The position numbers and the translations under genes are program-made. The notes under the pieces were generated by a model that worked only from the letters and a program-made list of their open reading frames with translations, was not told where the DNA came from and searched no databases. Positions 45,401 to 55,600 of a DNA stretch of 64,000 bases are shown piece after piece; position 1 is the first letter of the stretch, and every line of letters starts with the position of its first letter. The stretch is from the NCBI GenBank assembly GCA_022606425.2, contig JAHDVF020001303.1:124001-188000 (forward strand). Direction: 5' to 3'. The stretch comes from Lepidostoma basale (taxonomy: Eukaryota; Arthropoda; Insecta; Trichoptera; Lepidostomatidae).

Positions 45401-46079
45401 TTCTATAATATCTAGTAGTGGAGGAAAAAAGAAGAAGTAAAACAAAGGAAACTGATGGAATAATAATTTAATATTTTTAATCTTTATTAACCCTTAACGG
45501 ACATAAGTCTCCTCTGACGTGACAACAGAACTTTGTCACTGCAGTCGTATGGCACATGATAAATCTTGTTGTTTGTGGAATCTGGGTGTAATCACTTGAA
45601 TTTTACCAATAGAGCGATTAACATACATAGTGCCTTTTTAAAATTAAATATTGATAGAATAACATATAAAAAAGATACAAAAGCTAGCGTCTGATAAGGG
45701 TTAATTAAAAAACAATTCATCTCCAGTAGCAAAGTTAGTGATAGTAATATGATTGACATAGAAGGACATAGACCCACCACTTACCCGAGGTTGTTATAGG
45801 GCACCGCTGCGTCCTATAACAGCCCAATGATTGAAACCAACAGTGCACTTTTAAATTAAACAAATACATTTTTAATTTCAGTTCCTTGGAATCATATTCG
45901 CGGTGGTGCTAGGAAAAGCCATAAGACAGGCTAAGACCGATAGGGAACGACGCCGGTGGGAGATAAGAGAACAAATCGTCAACAACTACACACAGATGGA
46001 GCCTCACCAGGGGAAGAAGATGCCAGAAAACCCAACGCCGGTTATCTATGTACCCCCGATCGGGCATTCCACATCATAA
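36383..46079 (+). CDS. CD63-type tetraspanin, gene B (5 exons, 292 aa)
   Basis: Tandem paralogue of Tsp-A in the same orientation. Coding exons are 36383-36454, 38558-38746, 40505-40675, 42732-42980 and 45882-46079; all introns are phase 0 with GT-AG borders and the frame is open for 292 aa. The N-terminus MANDLNMGMKCIKYMLL resembles the CD63 start. TM2 ends FGCVGAIKES, so one of the usual paired Cys is Val. TM3 is FAFLLSLVFILEIAAAITAY. The large loop has CCG at 147-149 (the same residue numbers as Tsp-A), CC at 177-178 and two more Cys, making six. Sequons NTS and NQT are present. Unlike Tsp-A it has a long basic cytosolic tail of about 50 aa containing YTQM, which fits the YxxPhi endosomal sorting signal, and a proline-rich end. 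This suggests different trafficking of the two paralogues. A polyadenylation-type AATAAA lies near 46465. Introns of 1.8-2.9 kb contain RTE relics, SINEs and a TTAA MITE. Confidence 0.92.
37084..37360 (-). mobile_element. RTE family B 3' end
   Basis: The minus strand reads DRVRNTRIREICEVEDIISW, KRHWYGHVQRMDTTRFPYIA and RPPKRWKDSWES, with an (AAG)n tail at 37084. In Tsp-B intron 1. Confidence 0.82.
37490..37905 (+). mobile_element. RTE family D fragment
   Basis: LFYGMEIWTLKKAITKKLDA, FGHIMRNDKYQVLQLIVQGK in shifting frames. In Tsp-B intron 1. Confidence 0.65.
38558..38746 (+). CDS. Tsp-B exon 2
   Basis: 63 codons, the same length as Tsp-A exon 2. It encodes the end of TM1, the small loop and TM2 ending IFGCVGAIKES. 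Borders are TTTTAACAG and GTAAGT. Confidence 0.92.
38747..39173. other. Tsp-B intron 2, left part
   Basis: A locally GC-rich patch at 38855-38960 with GCGAGGCGCG words; no element or gene recognised. Confidence 0.35.
39174..39650 (-). mobile_element. Tc1/mariner-like element, internally deleted
   Basis: Ends AAGGTGTTTTTTTAGAGG and (other strand) TGTTTTTTTAGAGGTTTGG. Minus-strand frame 39523-39260 keeps QILQIYFENHGSVRQTYRAV and TMDRFRTTYTLVDNTHPQRR, then jumps to the 3' end. Carries the uninterrupted target of the TTAA MITE at 15179. Confidence 0.8.
39651..39877 (-). mobile_element. tRNA-derived SINE, family 1
   Basis: Directly abuts the Tc1-like element. The body matches the copies at 11105 and 34270; the B box is degraded. 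Confidence 0.65.
39925..41036 (+). mobile_element. two RTE family A 3' ends
   Basis: 39925-40212 and 40725-41036 both end GGCGTG(A)TGGTTAG-like. Tsp-B exon 3 (40505-40675) lies between them, so the LINEs sit tightly on both sides of an exon. Confidence 0.7.
40505..40675 (+). CDS. Tsp-B exon 3
   Basis: 57 codons: TM3 and the beginning of the large loop with sequon NTS, ending FLQSR before donor GTAAGT. Acceptor is TTTTAG. Confidence 0.9.
41240..42200 (+). mobile_element. RTE family C copy with reverse-transcriptase remnant
   Basis: LHKKGDKTRLENYRPISLLS and HTYKLFSKVICNRL are the conserved start of a LINE reverse transcriptase; later GGQVKEIDRTIQLGWSAFGR. Many stops. In Tsp-B intron 3. Confidence 0.75.
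42420..42620 (+). mobile_element. RTE family A 3' end
   Basis: Degraded copy ending GGCGTGATAGTTTGTT, about 110 bp before exon 4 of Tsp-B. Confidence 0.6.
42732..42980 (+). CDS. Tsp-B exon 4
   Basis: 83 codons with LGCCGIESPNDWD, PDSCCG, FDSC and KGC, followed by TM4 (VLLGTGAMTIAFIQ). Acceptor TTATAG, donor GTATGA. Confidence 0.91.
43270..43420 (+). mobile_element. RTE family D fragment
   Basis: Short remnant with a LIIKGRHGVGRR-like reading, strongly decayed. Confidence 0.4.
43421..44880. other. Tsp-B intron 4 spacer
   Basis: AT-rich; only short chance frames. Nothing recognised. Confidence 0.35.
44881..45470 (+). mobile_element. RTE family D copy
   Basis: YGCETWTLKVNVTNRLEACE, MWIYGRMLRIPWTDRVSNAD and LQRARANGEANAQ, then a decayed 3' end with an AAAGAAGAAG tail. 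Confidence 0.75.
45487..45714. mobile_element. TTAA-flanked MITE, 228 bp
   Basis: Ends TTAACCCTTAACGGAC and (other strand) TTAACCCTTATCAGAC, with TTAA on both sides. In Tsp-B intron 4. Confidence 0.65.
45882..46079 (+). CDS. Tsp-B exon 5 with stop
   Basis: 65 codons and TAA: the end of TM4 (FLGIIFAVVLGKAI), a charged stretch (RQAKTDRERRRWE), the putative sorting motif YTQM and a proline-rich end. Acceptor is AATTTCAG. Confidence 0.9.
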   Translation, partial: FLGIIFAVVLGKAIRQAKTDRERRRWEIREQIVNNYTQMEPHQGKKMPENPTPVIYVPPIGHSTS

Positions 46080-46548
46080 GTGAGAATATACATAAATATG
46101 TAATTATTTTTTGTATTGAAAACAATACAATGTTGCTATATTAAAAAAATGGGAGTTATTTATGCACAATTTATGTATTTTAATAATGATATAAGATATA
46201 ATAATAGTTTAATGTCTAGTTCGTTTATAACATGCATAATACAAATGAAATCTTTCAATATAATACAAACTGCAACGTGCATAAATTAGAAAGAAAGAAA
46301 ATGAAATCAATTAGATTCAGGCAATTATTTCAAATAGTAGTGTTATAAAGAAACTGTCGTATATTTTAAGATTTTTTTTACATAAATAACCCATTTTTGG
46401 TTGCTTTATTAAAGATTGTTCTTTTTATAAATATGAATTATGAGATTGTCTATATATAGTGAAAAATAAATTTGGTGTTATAAAACATGTTTTATTTCCT
46501 TTGTTTTAAGTTGTTTACAAATTTTGAACATATGTTTAGAAAACATTT

Positions 46549-47285
46549 GAGGAAATCGAGAGGATTTGTGGCATTGCACTGAGGATGTTGGGGTTCATCG
46601 TCCGGACCGGAAGAGTTTTCAGGGATCCCAATGTGCTCAGAGTCCTATACAACGCATTGGTTCGGAGCAGGCTCGAAAGTGGTTCCGTGATATGGAGTCC
46701 TCACGAGGCGAGATATTCCGTTATGCTGGAGAGGGTTCAGAAAAAAATTATGAGGTATCTCTACATGAGGGAGTATGGTAGCTATCCGTGGCTCTATCCC
46801 AGGGCATTTCTTCTGGGAATGCTCGGAACCAATTCTTTACAGCTTCAAAGAGATGGACATCTAATAACCCATTTCTTCAGATTAATTAGGGGATACTTCG
46901 AGAACTCGGCCGTACTGGAGGATGTTGGTCTTTTTGTCCCCGATAAATATCTCCGACAGCGACAGCACAGATTGTTTTACCTACCGGCCGCCAGAACCAA
47001 TCTGCCTCTGGTGACACCGGTGGGAAGAGCAATTAGTCTGCTGAACGCGGTCTCCTCGGAGACCGACGTATTTCATGTTAGTGAAAGTACGTTCAGGGGG
47101 CAAATACTATTGACTTTAGAAAGTATCTTGTCTTCCTAATGTCGAACCATCTCTAATGCGTTCCTGGTACTTTGTTGTATTCTTATGATATTTTACCTGT
47201 ACTTAATAGATGCCTAAACATTTTCCTGTTTGTAATGTCTATTGAGTTAATAAACTGATTTGATATGATTTGATTTGGAAAAGAA
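46549..47285 (+). mobile_element. CR1-like LINE 3' part, open frame
   Basis: Frame 46585-47139 (MLGFIVRTGRVFRDPNVLRV to LLTLESILSS) is intact to its stop and very similar to the copy at 26391-27783. The end is a degenerate TTGAT repeat. Lies about 470 bp past the stop of Tsp-B. Confidence 0.85.
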
Positions 47286-47837
47286 CATTAGAATTGCATT
47301 ACCGTCAAGTCTTCATTCACTGTTCATCATTTCCATTGTGAATATGGTAATATGGAGAACATCTTTGATTTATAATGAGTCTCCTCCTTGTACCTAATAA
47401 ATCAATCTTTGAATATTTTTTTAAAAGAAAAGAATTGTAACCCTTTGGTTGTCGGCGCTTTCGGGATTATTATGATTTTAAAGAAAGTAATTCAAAAGTA
47501 AAATGTATTGTATAATTTATAAACAGTCTGTAAAATCTTTTGAATTATCAAAATTAAAACAAATCTATTTTATATTTTGTTGACTTCTTTGACATAGGTG
47601 TAGATGTTCATGTATATCTGGGCCGAGAGCGACACAAAAACTTACTACTGTAGTTTCGAATGCATGGTGTAAAAAAGTGCACATTTATTTATTGTAAGGT
47701 ACATACATACAAATGAACAAAACATACAGTTAACAAAGACATACAAGGTTAACCACCGCTTAACCGAAGCTGTTATAGGGCGCAGCGGCGCCCTTTTGTC
47801 AGTTTCCTTAGGCCCGCCCCCCCACCCACACGGGACA

Positions 47838-48231
47838 TACCAGGTGTATGCATAAGTTTTTGGTGATTTTTGTGGTAAAGAAAACACGTCATTTTCAAGG
47901 GAAATTGATATTTTGTTTATTCAAAATATTGGCCATATGCTTTTTTACACTTTGCCCATCTTTCAGGTAAGTTATGAATACCATGCCTGAAAAACTGTTT
48001 GACTTTTGCGGCAAACCATTCGTCGAGCCATTTTTCAACTTCCTTGAAATTGCTGAAGTGCTGCTCAGCGAGCGCGTGTCCCATTGATAAGAGGTGATAG
48101 TCAGATGGCGCCAGGTCGGGGGAGTAAGGCGGGTATGGAAGGATGTCCCATCCAAGCGATTTCAAGGCGTCTTTCACTGGTTTTGCTGTGTGAGGCGGCG
48201 TGTTGTCATTCTGGTCATGGGTTTGGGTCAT
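47838..48231 (-). mobile_element. mariner-like element, 3' half
   Basis: The minus strand reads HDQNDNTPPHTAKPVKDAL, LPYPPYSPDLAPSDYHLL (with the PYSPDLAPSDYHL motif holding the last catalytic Asp) and RHGIHNLPERWAKC, a stop, and then the end CTTATGCATACACCTGGTA. The 5' half is missing. Confidence 0.87.
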
Positions 48232-48734
48232 GGGTTTGACCCATTAACCCTGCAATGGGTTAAATAAAAAACTTTTTTTGCTAAATCAGGTAAGAATTTA
48301 TTTAATGTTGATTTAAAATCTCTAATGAATAAATGTAAATTATATTATAATAAATGAAACATAAAAGAAAAAAATAAAACGGCGGCAGAGGACAGGAGTT
48401 AAAGGCAGAAGTTGAAGAAGGCCAAGGCACGATTTGGGAAGTAGTGCCATTGAAGATAATGTGTCTTTCTATCATTTTGGCCGGTTGTTACAATGATGTT
48501 GAATGTATAACACAATCTTTGTGACAGATTCACTTTAAGGGTGATATAATTGTATATATAGTTTACTTAGAATATTGGAAACAGCAAATACACGAAACCC
48601 AAGTTTTCAAGATATATACAAAATTAGAGAATATTTCTATTTAAAAGAATTTGTCTTGTTAATAAGAAATATTTGATGTTTTAAGCTAACAGTACAAGTT
48701 TAGCATGGCGCTGCTTTTGTGAATAACTCACCTC

Positions 48735-49330
48735 AAGGGCGATTTGACAATGTTATTAGTCATGAGAGCTGCATCTGACACTATTATATTTTGAAAAGGT
48801 GGGTTTTTAAGTTCAGTCAGATTGTCAATATATCTGAGGCATGCAGGGAGCATATTACAAGGGGAACGGACCTGCCACTGCGAAAGCCCGATCTCCAAAA
48901 TTAGGCCGGGGGCTGCGCTTTGGCTCAATTAATCTGCCTATTGCCAAGGAGTTTACTGATCAAAATGTAGATTGCCGCATGTAAGGGCAGCAATACAAAG
49001 ATCAGATATATAGGCTGGTGCCATTCTGTGAAGCGCTTTGAAAACCGTCCAGCATAGTTTATATTGGATTCTTTCAGGACACTTGAGCCAGTGAAGATCT
49101 TTTAGATGTTGTGAAATATGATAATTTTTTGGAACACCTTATATAATTCGTGCTACTGCATTAAGTAGATTGAAGTTTATTGATTTGTTTCTTGGGGATG
49201 TTGGCGAAAATACCGTTGTAATAGTCAAGTCGAGACACGACGAAGGAATTAACAAGTGTTTTTAATGTATCAATGTAAAATTCAGAATTGGTTGAAGGAC
49301 TCTAAATGTCCTGGTTCAGTGCTAAAAATG
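48735..49330 (-). mobile_element. L2/CR1-type LINE remnant
   Basis: In broken minus-strand frames: SFVVSRLDYYNGIFANIPKK, HWLKCPERIQYKLCWTVFKA, LHRMAPAYISDLC and SQWQVRSPCNMLPACLR. This is the usual 3' reverse-transcriptase segment of L2-type elements. Ends about 155 bp short of the ALKBH4 stop codon. Confidence 0.7.
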
Positions 49331-49485
49331 TGGGATCTTATAAAAATATATACAATTGCCATAAAGTAAAGAAAAAAAAATCAAAATGTTCAGAAAAATT
49401 AATTTAATAAGTAGAAATACAAACCTAGGTAATTAATTTTTACACAGAAGATTAATACGATAATGGTAGTAAAAGAATATTCTGA

Positions 49486-49696
49486 TTAGCACACTTTGTC
49501 CACGTATCGGTGGTTCCAGAAAGAGTTGGCGGCATCTAGGATCTCGCTGCCCTCATTCTCCCAGTCGCCTCCAGGCAGGAAAGGGGGCGTGAACTCCCGG
49601 TATGCCAGGCACACGCGCCGCTCCCTTACATCCTCCCGCAGCACGCAGTGCTCCCACCTGTACCGAGACCGCCCGTACAGCACTAAAAGGGAACGC
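49486..49696 (-). CDS. ALKBH4: ALKBH4 exon 4 with stop
   Basis: 211 nt after acceptor TTTGCAG. RSLLVLYGRSRYRWEHC supplies the distal iron-binding His, and RRVCLAYREF the 2-oxoglutarate Arg region. The exon ends KVC then TAA. It is GC-rich compared with its surroundings. Confidence 0.92.
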
Positions 49697-52600
49697 CTGC
49701 AAAATTGTTTTCAATTTAACGACTCGAATCAAATTAGTTTATTTACACAAAAGATATCACAAACATATTTATGTTTTAACATGGCCATTAAGAGTAAGAT
49801 GAGAATCTATAAAGCATGCGTAAGACCAATAATAACAAATGGTGTCGAGGCAAGGGCAGACACAGAGGACGATACTAGGCAGGACACTGAGGGATCGCGT
49901 GAGGAACACCAGAATAAGAGAGATATGTGAGGTTGAGGATATTATAAGATGGAGCAGACAGCGAAAAAGGGACTGGTACGATCATGATCAAAGAATAGGC
50001 ACCACCAGACTCCCCTATATTGCATTGCATAATCAACCTCATGGGACTCGTCCTCGGGGAAGACGTCCTAAAAGATGGAAGGACAGCTGGGAACCTATCT
50101 CACAGGAGGAGCAACACTCTGGAGAACAGACCACATAGGTCTACAATAAGAAAGAAGAAGAAGAATTTATGTTTTAATGCACATATCTGAGAACAGGTAA
50201 AGTACGAGGAATGCACGAGATATGGTTCTACTTTAGAAAGACAAGATACTCTCTATAGTCAAGAGTATTTGTCTTCTAAACGCATTTTCACAAATATGAT
50301 GACCGAATGGCAATGGCATACTGAAGGTCCCAGGGTTTGATTCCCGGCGATGGCAATGTGATTGTCACACTGTCTTTGGTCTGGCGAAGAATTCACGTGA
50401 CAATAAAATGGCGATAGAATAGCTACCTATCACATGTTGTGAAAATAAATATGATAGCTATACCCTGTACATCGATTTGGGTCGTGCTGTAAAAATGTAA
50501 AGAGCGATTCAACAAAACCGTTGATTTAAATCCTTTGTGTTAGTCTTTTTAAAATAAAAAATTATGTTCAGCAGAATTATTGATGCATGACAGATCTACA
50601 GCCAAAATGGCCTTTATACCGAAGTACGAGAACAAGTCAGTAAAGCCTCTGCCGTGTCAGGATGCCAGAAGAATCTGGTCTGGAAGAACAAGCACATGCG
50701 TATCGACAGCAAGATCAGAATCTATAAAACATGCGTGCAACCTATCATGACGTACGCTGTATAGACGCGGGCTGACACTGTGCGAACCAAGGGACTACTA
50801 AGAACATCGGAGATGAAGGTCCTAAGATCAATTACTAGAAAAACTCTCCGAGATCGTGTCCGCAACGTAGACATAAGAAAAACTTGCAAAATAGAGGATA
50901 TCGTTCAGTGGAGTAGATCCAGAAGAAGATACTGGAGGGACCATGTAGTCCGAATGGATAGTGACAGACTTGCATATGCAGCCGCTTATGAAATCCCCTC
51001 CGGACAACGTCCACCTGGAAGACGGCCTAAGAGATGGAGGGACAGCTGGATCTCATCATCCGACGAGATATGATTTCTGTGTCACAGATCGTCAGATCTA
51101 TTAAAAGATGAAGAAGAAGAAGAATTATTGCGCTTCCCACTGGCAGGTTGGTTCTTGCTTCTCCAGGACGAAGAACAAAAAGACCCACACCCTCCAACAT
51201 GGCTAAGCTCTCAAAATGGGTTATGAGAAACCCTTCTCTTCGAAAGCTGCAGAGAATTGGACCCCAACAATTCCAAAAGAAATGCTACGAACATTGCCAT
51301 CGATCGCATATAATTAAAATAGTCACCAAAAATCATAACAAAGAAAACGCTTCAAATAACAAAAGAGCTATTTGATGAAAGGTTGTGAAGAAAAATATTG
51401 CGAAATATACTGAAAAATAAATTTAAAATAACTAATATTTATAATTACTTTTCAATAAGCACATATTATTTATTGGAAAGTATGTTTGTGAATATTCAGT
51501 TAAGTAAATATTATTTTTTTGAGTGCTAACAAAACTTATACATAACAAACTAAAATGAATTATTCCGAGTTTTATTTTGCAAACGACCAATGTGGTTGCA
51601 ATATTGGAAATAATAATGCATGTTACTAGCCACTTAAGTACAAAACCTAAGTTATTGAAGTCAACGAAAAAACAATGGCTAAAATGCGGACAAAAGGCCG
51701 TTTCAACCCCTAAACGGTCATTGCATTCTAAAAAAGGGTTATTATGTGTTTATTGGGTTTCGAAAAGGATCATTTACTTCGAACTATTGTCACAAGGTCG
51801 GACAGTGTCGGCAGAGTTATACTGTCAACAGTTGGATAGCTTTAATGCAGCACTATGCCAAAAGAGACCAGCTTTGGTGAATAGAAGCGCCATTACTCTT
51901 CAGTACGATAACGCGCGAGCTCTCATGTTGCGAAATTGAAGCTTTAAGAAAGAGACCAGCTTTGGTGAATAGAAGCGCCATTACTCTTCAGTACGATAAC
52001 GCGCGAGCTCATGTTGCGAAATTGACGCTCAAAAAATCTTGGGTGCGTCACCCTGTTGCATCCTCCATACTCGCCGGATCTCGCACCATCTGATTATTAT
52101 TTATTTCGTTCTATGGAACATTTTTTAAGAGATCAAAATTTCAATTCCTTAGAAGAGGTGAATACAGCCCTATCACAATATTTTCAGTCAAAATCCACTG
52201 AATTTTACAAGAAGGGCATGGATGATTAAAAAAAAAGGTGACAGAAGGTTATAGATTATATGGGGAATAATTTTATATAAGAAAAGTTAAATAAAGTATA
52301 AGAAAAATTGTTTTGAATTTCATTGAAAAAAACGACATTACTTATGGGTACCCCTAATAAATTCTTTCTTATAAAAAAATTATCAATTAATTACCTTGGC
52401 ATTGGTATTCTGACAGTTATATCTTGTGTTTCGATATCTTCGATTATAGACTCAGGAGAGGAAACGTCCAAATCATCAATCAGCTGACCATTATCACTGA
52501 CAATTCTTCTGTACGTGGAGCAGTCTAGGAGGTTGTACTTATTCAAATCACCTTTGTATGGGGTCATAGTGAGGACAGAGTCAGCCAAGCAATTAACGGT

Positions 52601-55600
52601 GACAATCCTCTCACCCCAGACCCAGCAGTCGTCTATATGCGGATCTATAGAAGCACCCCTTGTCGGGTCATACTCCAGAGAACACTGTTCAATCGTCCGG
52701 AAGTTGTTCAGTATCGGAATATGATTAAATTTTTCCTGAACAAATCGAGAGAATTCAGGAAATCCTCGAAAGTCTCCAATTTTCAGCTTTTTCTTTTTGA
52801 AGTTAGTCTTAGGCCCGAAATTCTAAAAAAAAAAAACATAATTAAATATAGCACCTATATTGAAAAGGGATGTGAATGAGATGAAATATTAAAAATCATT
52901 TGCCCATTAATAAAATACCGTTTAATTAAATTATTATTAAAAATACCGTTTAATTTAAGTTTTAAATATAAATGTATTTTAAGAATAATTTATATAATGA
53001 ACAGTATTCAGCAGTGGCGGTACTCCCATACAAGCCCAGAAGCCCGGCTTGCGTGAGAAATTTTGAATCAAAACCCCCAAATCTAAGTAATCATGCCCCC
53101 GCATAAACCAATAACCCACCAAATCACTTTCCAACAATGTTTCCATCAGACGTAAGAGGAATAGCCACAAGAACTGAACCTCTGTAAGCCAGAAGAGGTT
53201 TTGATTCAACATTTCTTACGCATGCAGGGCTTCTGGGCTTCTATGGGAGTACCGCCACTGGTATTCAGCATACATTCTTCTTTAACATGTAGAGTGCTAA
53301 TGACGCATATTCGTGTCAAATTATAGTGTTTGCATCATGTTCTAATATCATGTGTATCTACAGATTTTTGCGTAGTTTGGTACGATGTCTGCCAATAACT
53401 ACACAGCGCTCCGCAAGGCGTTTAGTTTGAAGCGGAAATCCCATGGAGTAGCATTCAGCATGCTCGTAATGATGAAATAATTAAAAAAATTAATTTGAAC
53501 CAAAGGCAGAGAATGTTGAACTGCTATCTTTGGTCTGTTCTGTTGTATGGTTCAGAAACCTGGATACTGAGAGTGTAAACTGTTAACCGGTTAGAGGCAT
53601 TTGAAATATGCCTACACTGAAGAATGCTTCGTATACCGTGAACAGATTTGGATAATAATTCAGAAGTGCTGAGAGCTTATTGCAAAAGGGAATAAAATGC
53701 ATTAAAGTCTATAAAATTTAATATCTGTAGACATATTTAAGATCCTCCAACTCATGATAATAATAGGCAAGTTTGAATGACAACATGAACCTGGCAGAAG
53801 GCAAATGTTTTGCTATACAACAAAAAAACTGGACTGGAAGGAGTTATTCCGTGCGGTGCAAGTCAGAGAAGCTTTCGGAGAAGTGATTTCCAACATCGGG
53901 GAAACCTGAGCACAGAAAAAAGAAGAATGTCTGATCCAAATTCATAATCGTGCAAAAGTACAATTATTAGAAAAAATATTTATAATCAGCGGATGATGAC
54001 ATTGCCATATGAAATTAAAAAGATTGAGTGGTCCAATAATTTGTAATAATACATACAGAAGATATGAAATGACTTCAAGCAAACAAATGAATAATACACA
54101 ATCTAATCTTATCAGAATAATTTCATTGGAATGTGTATATTTTTCTCTTGCTAAGTAAGCGTAAGCAGAAAATGATACCAAATTTTATTGGTATATTAAT
54201 TTTTTTAAAGCAAATTTTATTTAACCCATTTTATGCCAATTTTAATGTATGGAAGCGAAGCATGGAACTGGCAGGAGAAGGATGAGAGTAGAATAAATGC
54301 GGTAGAGATGAGGTCCCTAAGACGTGTGTGTGGTAGAACAATATACGACAGAATCTCAAATGCTGATATAAGAAAGGAATGTAGAGCGGAAGAAGGTATT
54401 ATGAACAAAATTATGAAAGGATCGCTGCGTTGGTTCGGACATATGGAACGCATGGATGGAGAAAGAATGGTTAAGAAATTATACGTTAATGATGTAAATG
54501 GGGTACGAAGTCGAGGCAGACCGAGGAAAACATGGCATGACCAAATTAATCAAATTTTAAAGGTTGGTCATGTTAGAAGTCGGAGGAATCGACGTGCGTG
54601 TATGACTCGTTGTATGAATGTGGAGGAAGCTAGAGAGGTTTGCCAGGATAGAGTAGTGTGGCAGTCCATTCTCTCTGCCTACCCCTGCGGGGAAACGGTG
54701 TGATGGTTTGTTTGTTTGTTAGTGCCAATACTGTGTTAGTACAATACTTATGAAACCGAGACATACTTAAGGGTAGGACCAGATATAATGATATGAACCT
54801 GGAGACTAGAACATGAACCCTTAAATTATGGAAATTTATGTAAAAACATAAGTCAATTTATGTAAAAACATAAGCCAATTTATGTAAAAACATAAGTCAA
54901 TTTATGTAAAAACATAAGCCAATTTATGTAAAAACATAAGTCAATTTATGTAAAAACATAAGCCAATTTATGTAAAAACATAAGTCAATTTATGTAAAAA
55001 CATAAGCCAATTTATGTAAAAACATAAGTCAATTTATGTAAAAACATAAGTCAATTTATGTAAAAACATTAGCCAAGCTTTAAAAAATATATATACATGC
55101 AAATAATGATGCACTTAAAGTTATCATCACAAACAAAAGCCTTTAAAAAAAGCTAAGATGGCAGTGCACAATGATGTTCTTGTACCGACCCTTATGTATG
55201 AAAGTGAAGCACGGAACTGTCAAAAGAAGGATAAAAGGAAAATAAATGCAGTAGAAATGAAAGTACAATTATTCCTATAATATTTCCTATAATTAAATTA
55301 ATTGTCAGAAATCGCGGGTTGTGAACTTAGGTTTTTTTATTTAATTTATTTTTTTAAATACCCAATTGGGTTATATGGATACATTTTTAGATCTTACTTG
55401 TAATTATGTAATGTTTCAGGCATATTTTAAATTGATTTGTAGTGAGACTCGTTATACCGCGTGTTTTAGTTTTATTTTAAATTTTGATGTTTTTATTCCA
55501 CTTGTGATATTGAGTGGATTTGTGACCAGTTTCATGTGATACTAGCCACATTTAGTATTTCGTATTTGATAGTTTTTTCAGTTTAATATTTTCACAATGT

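Noticed and set aside
45795..45827. TGTTATAGG...CCTATAACA hairpin as a terminator or element
   Set aside because: Only 9-bp arms; a similar TGTTATAGGGC word occurs near 47770, but the evidence is too thin to call a family.
54833..55074. CRISPR-like array (regular short repeats)
   Set aside because: Repeats are directly adjacent without unique spacers, in a eukaryotic intron: a minisatellite.
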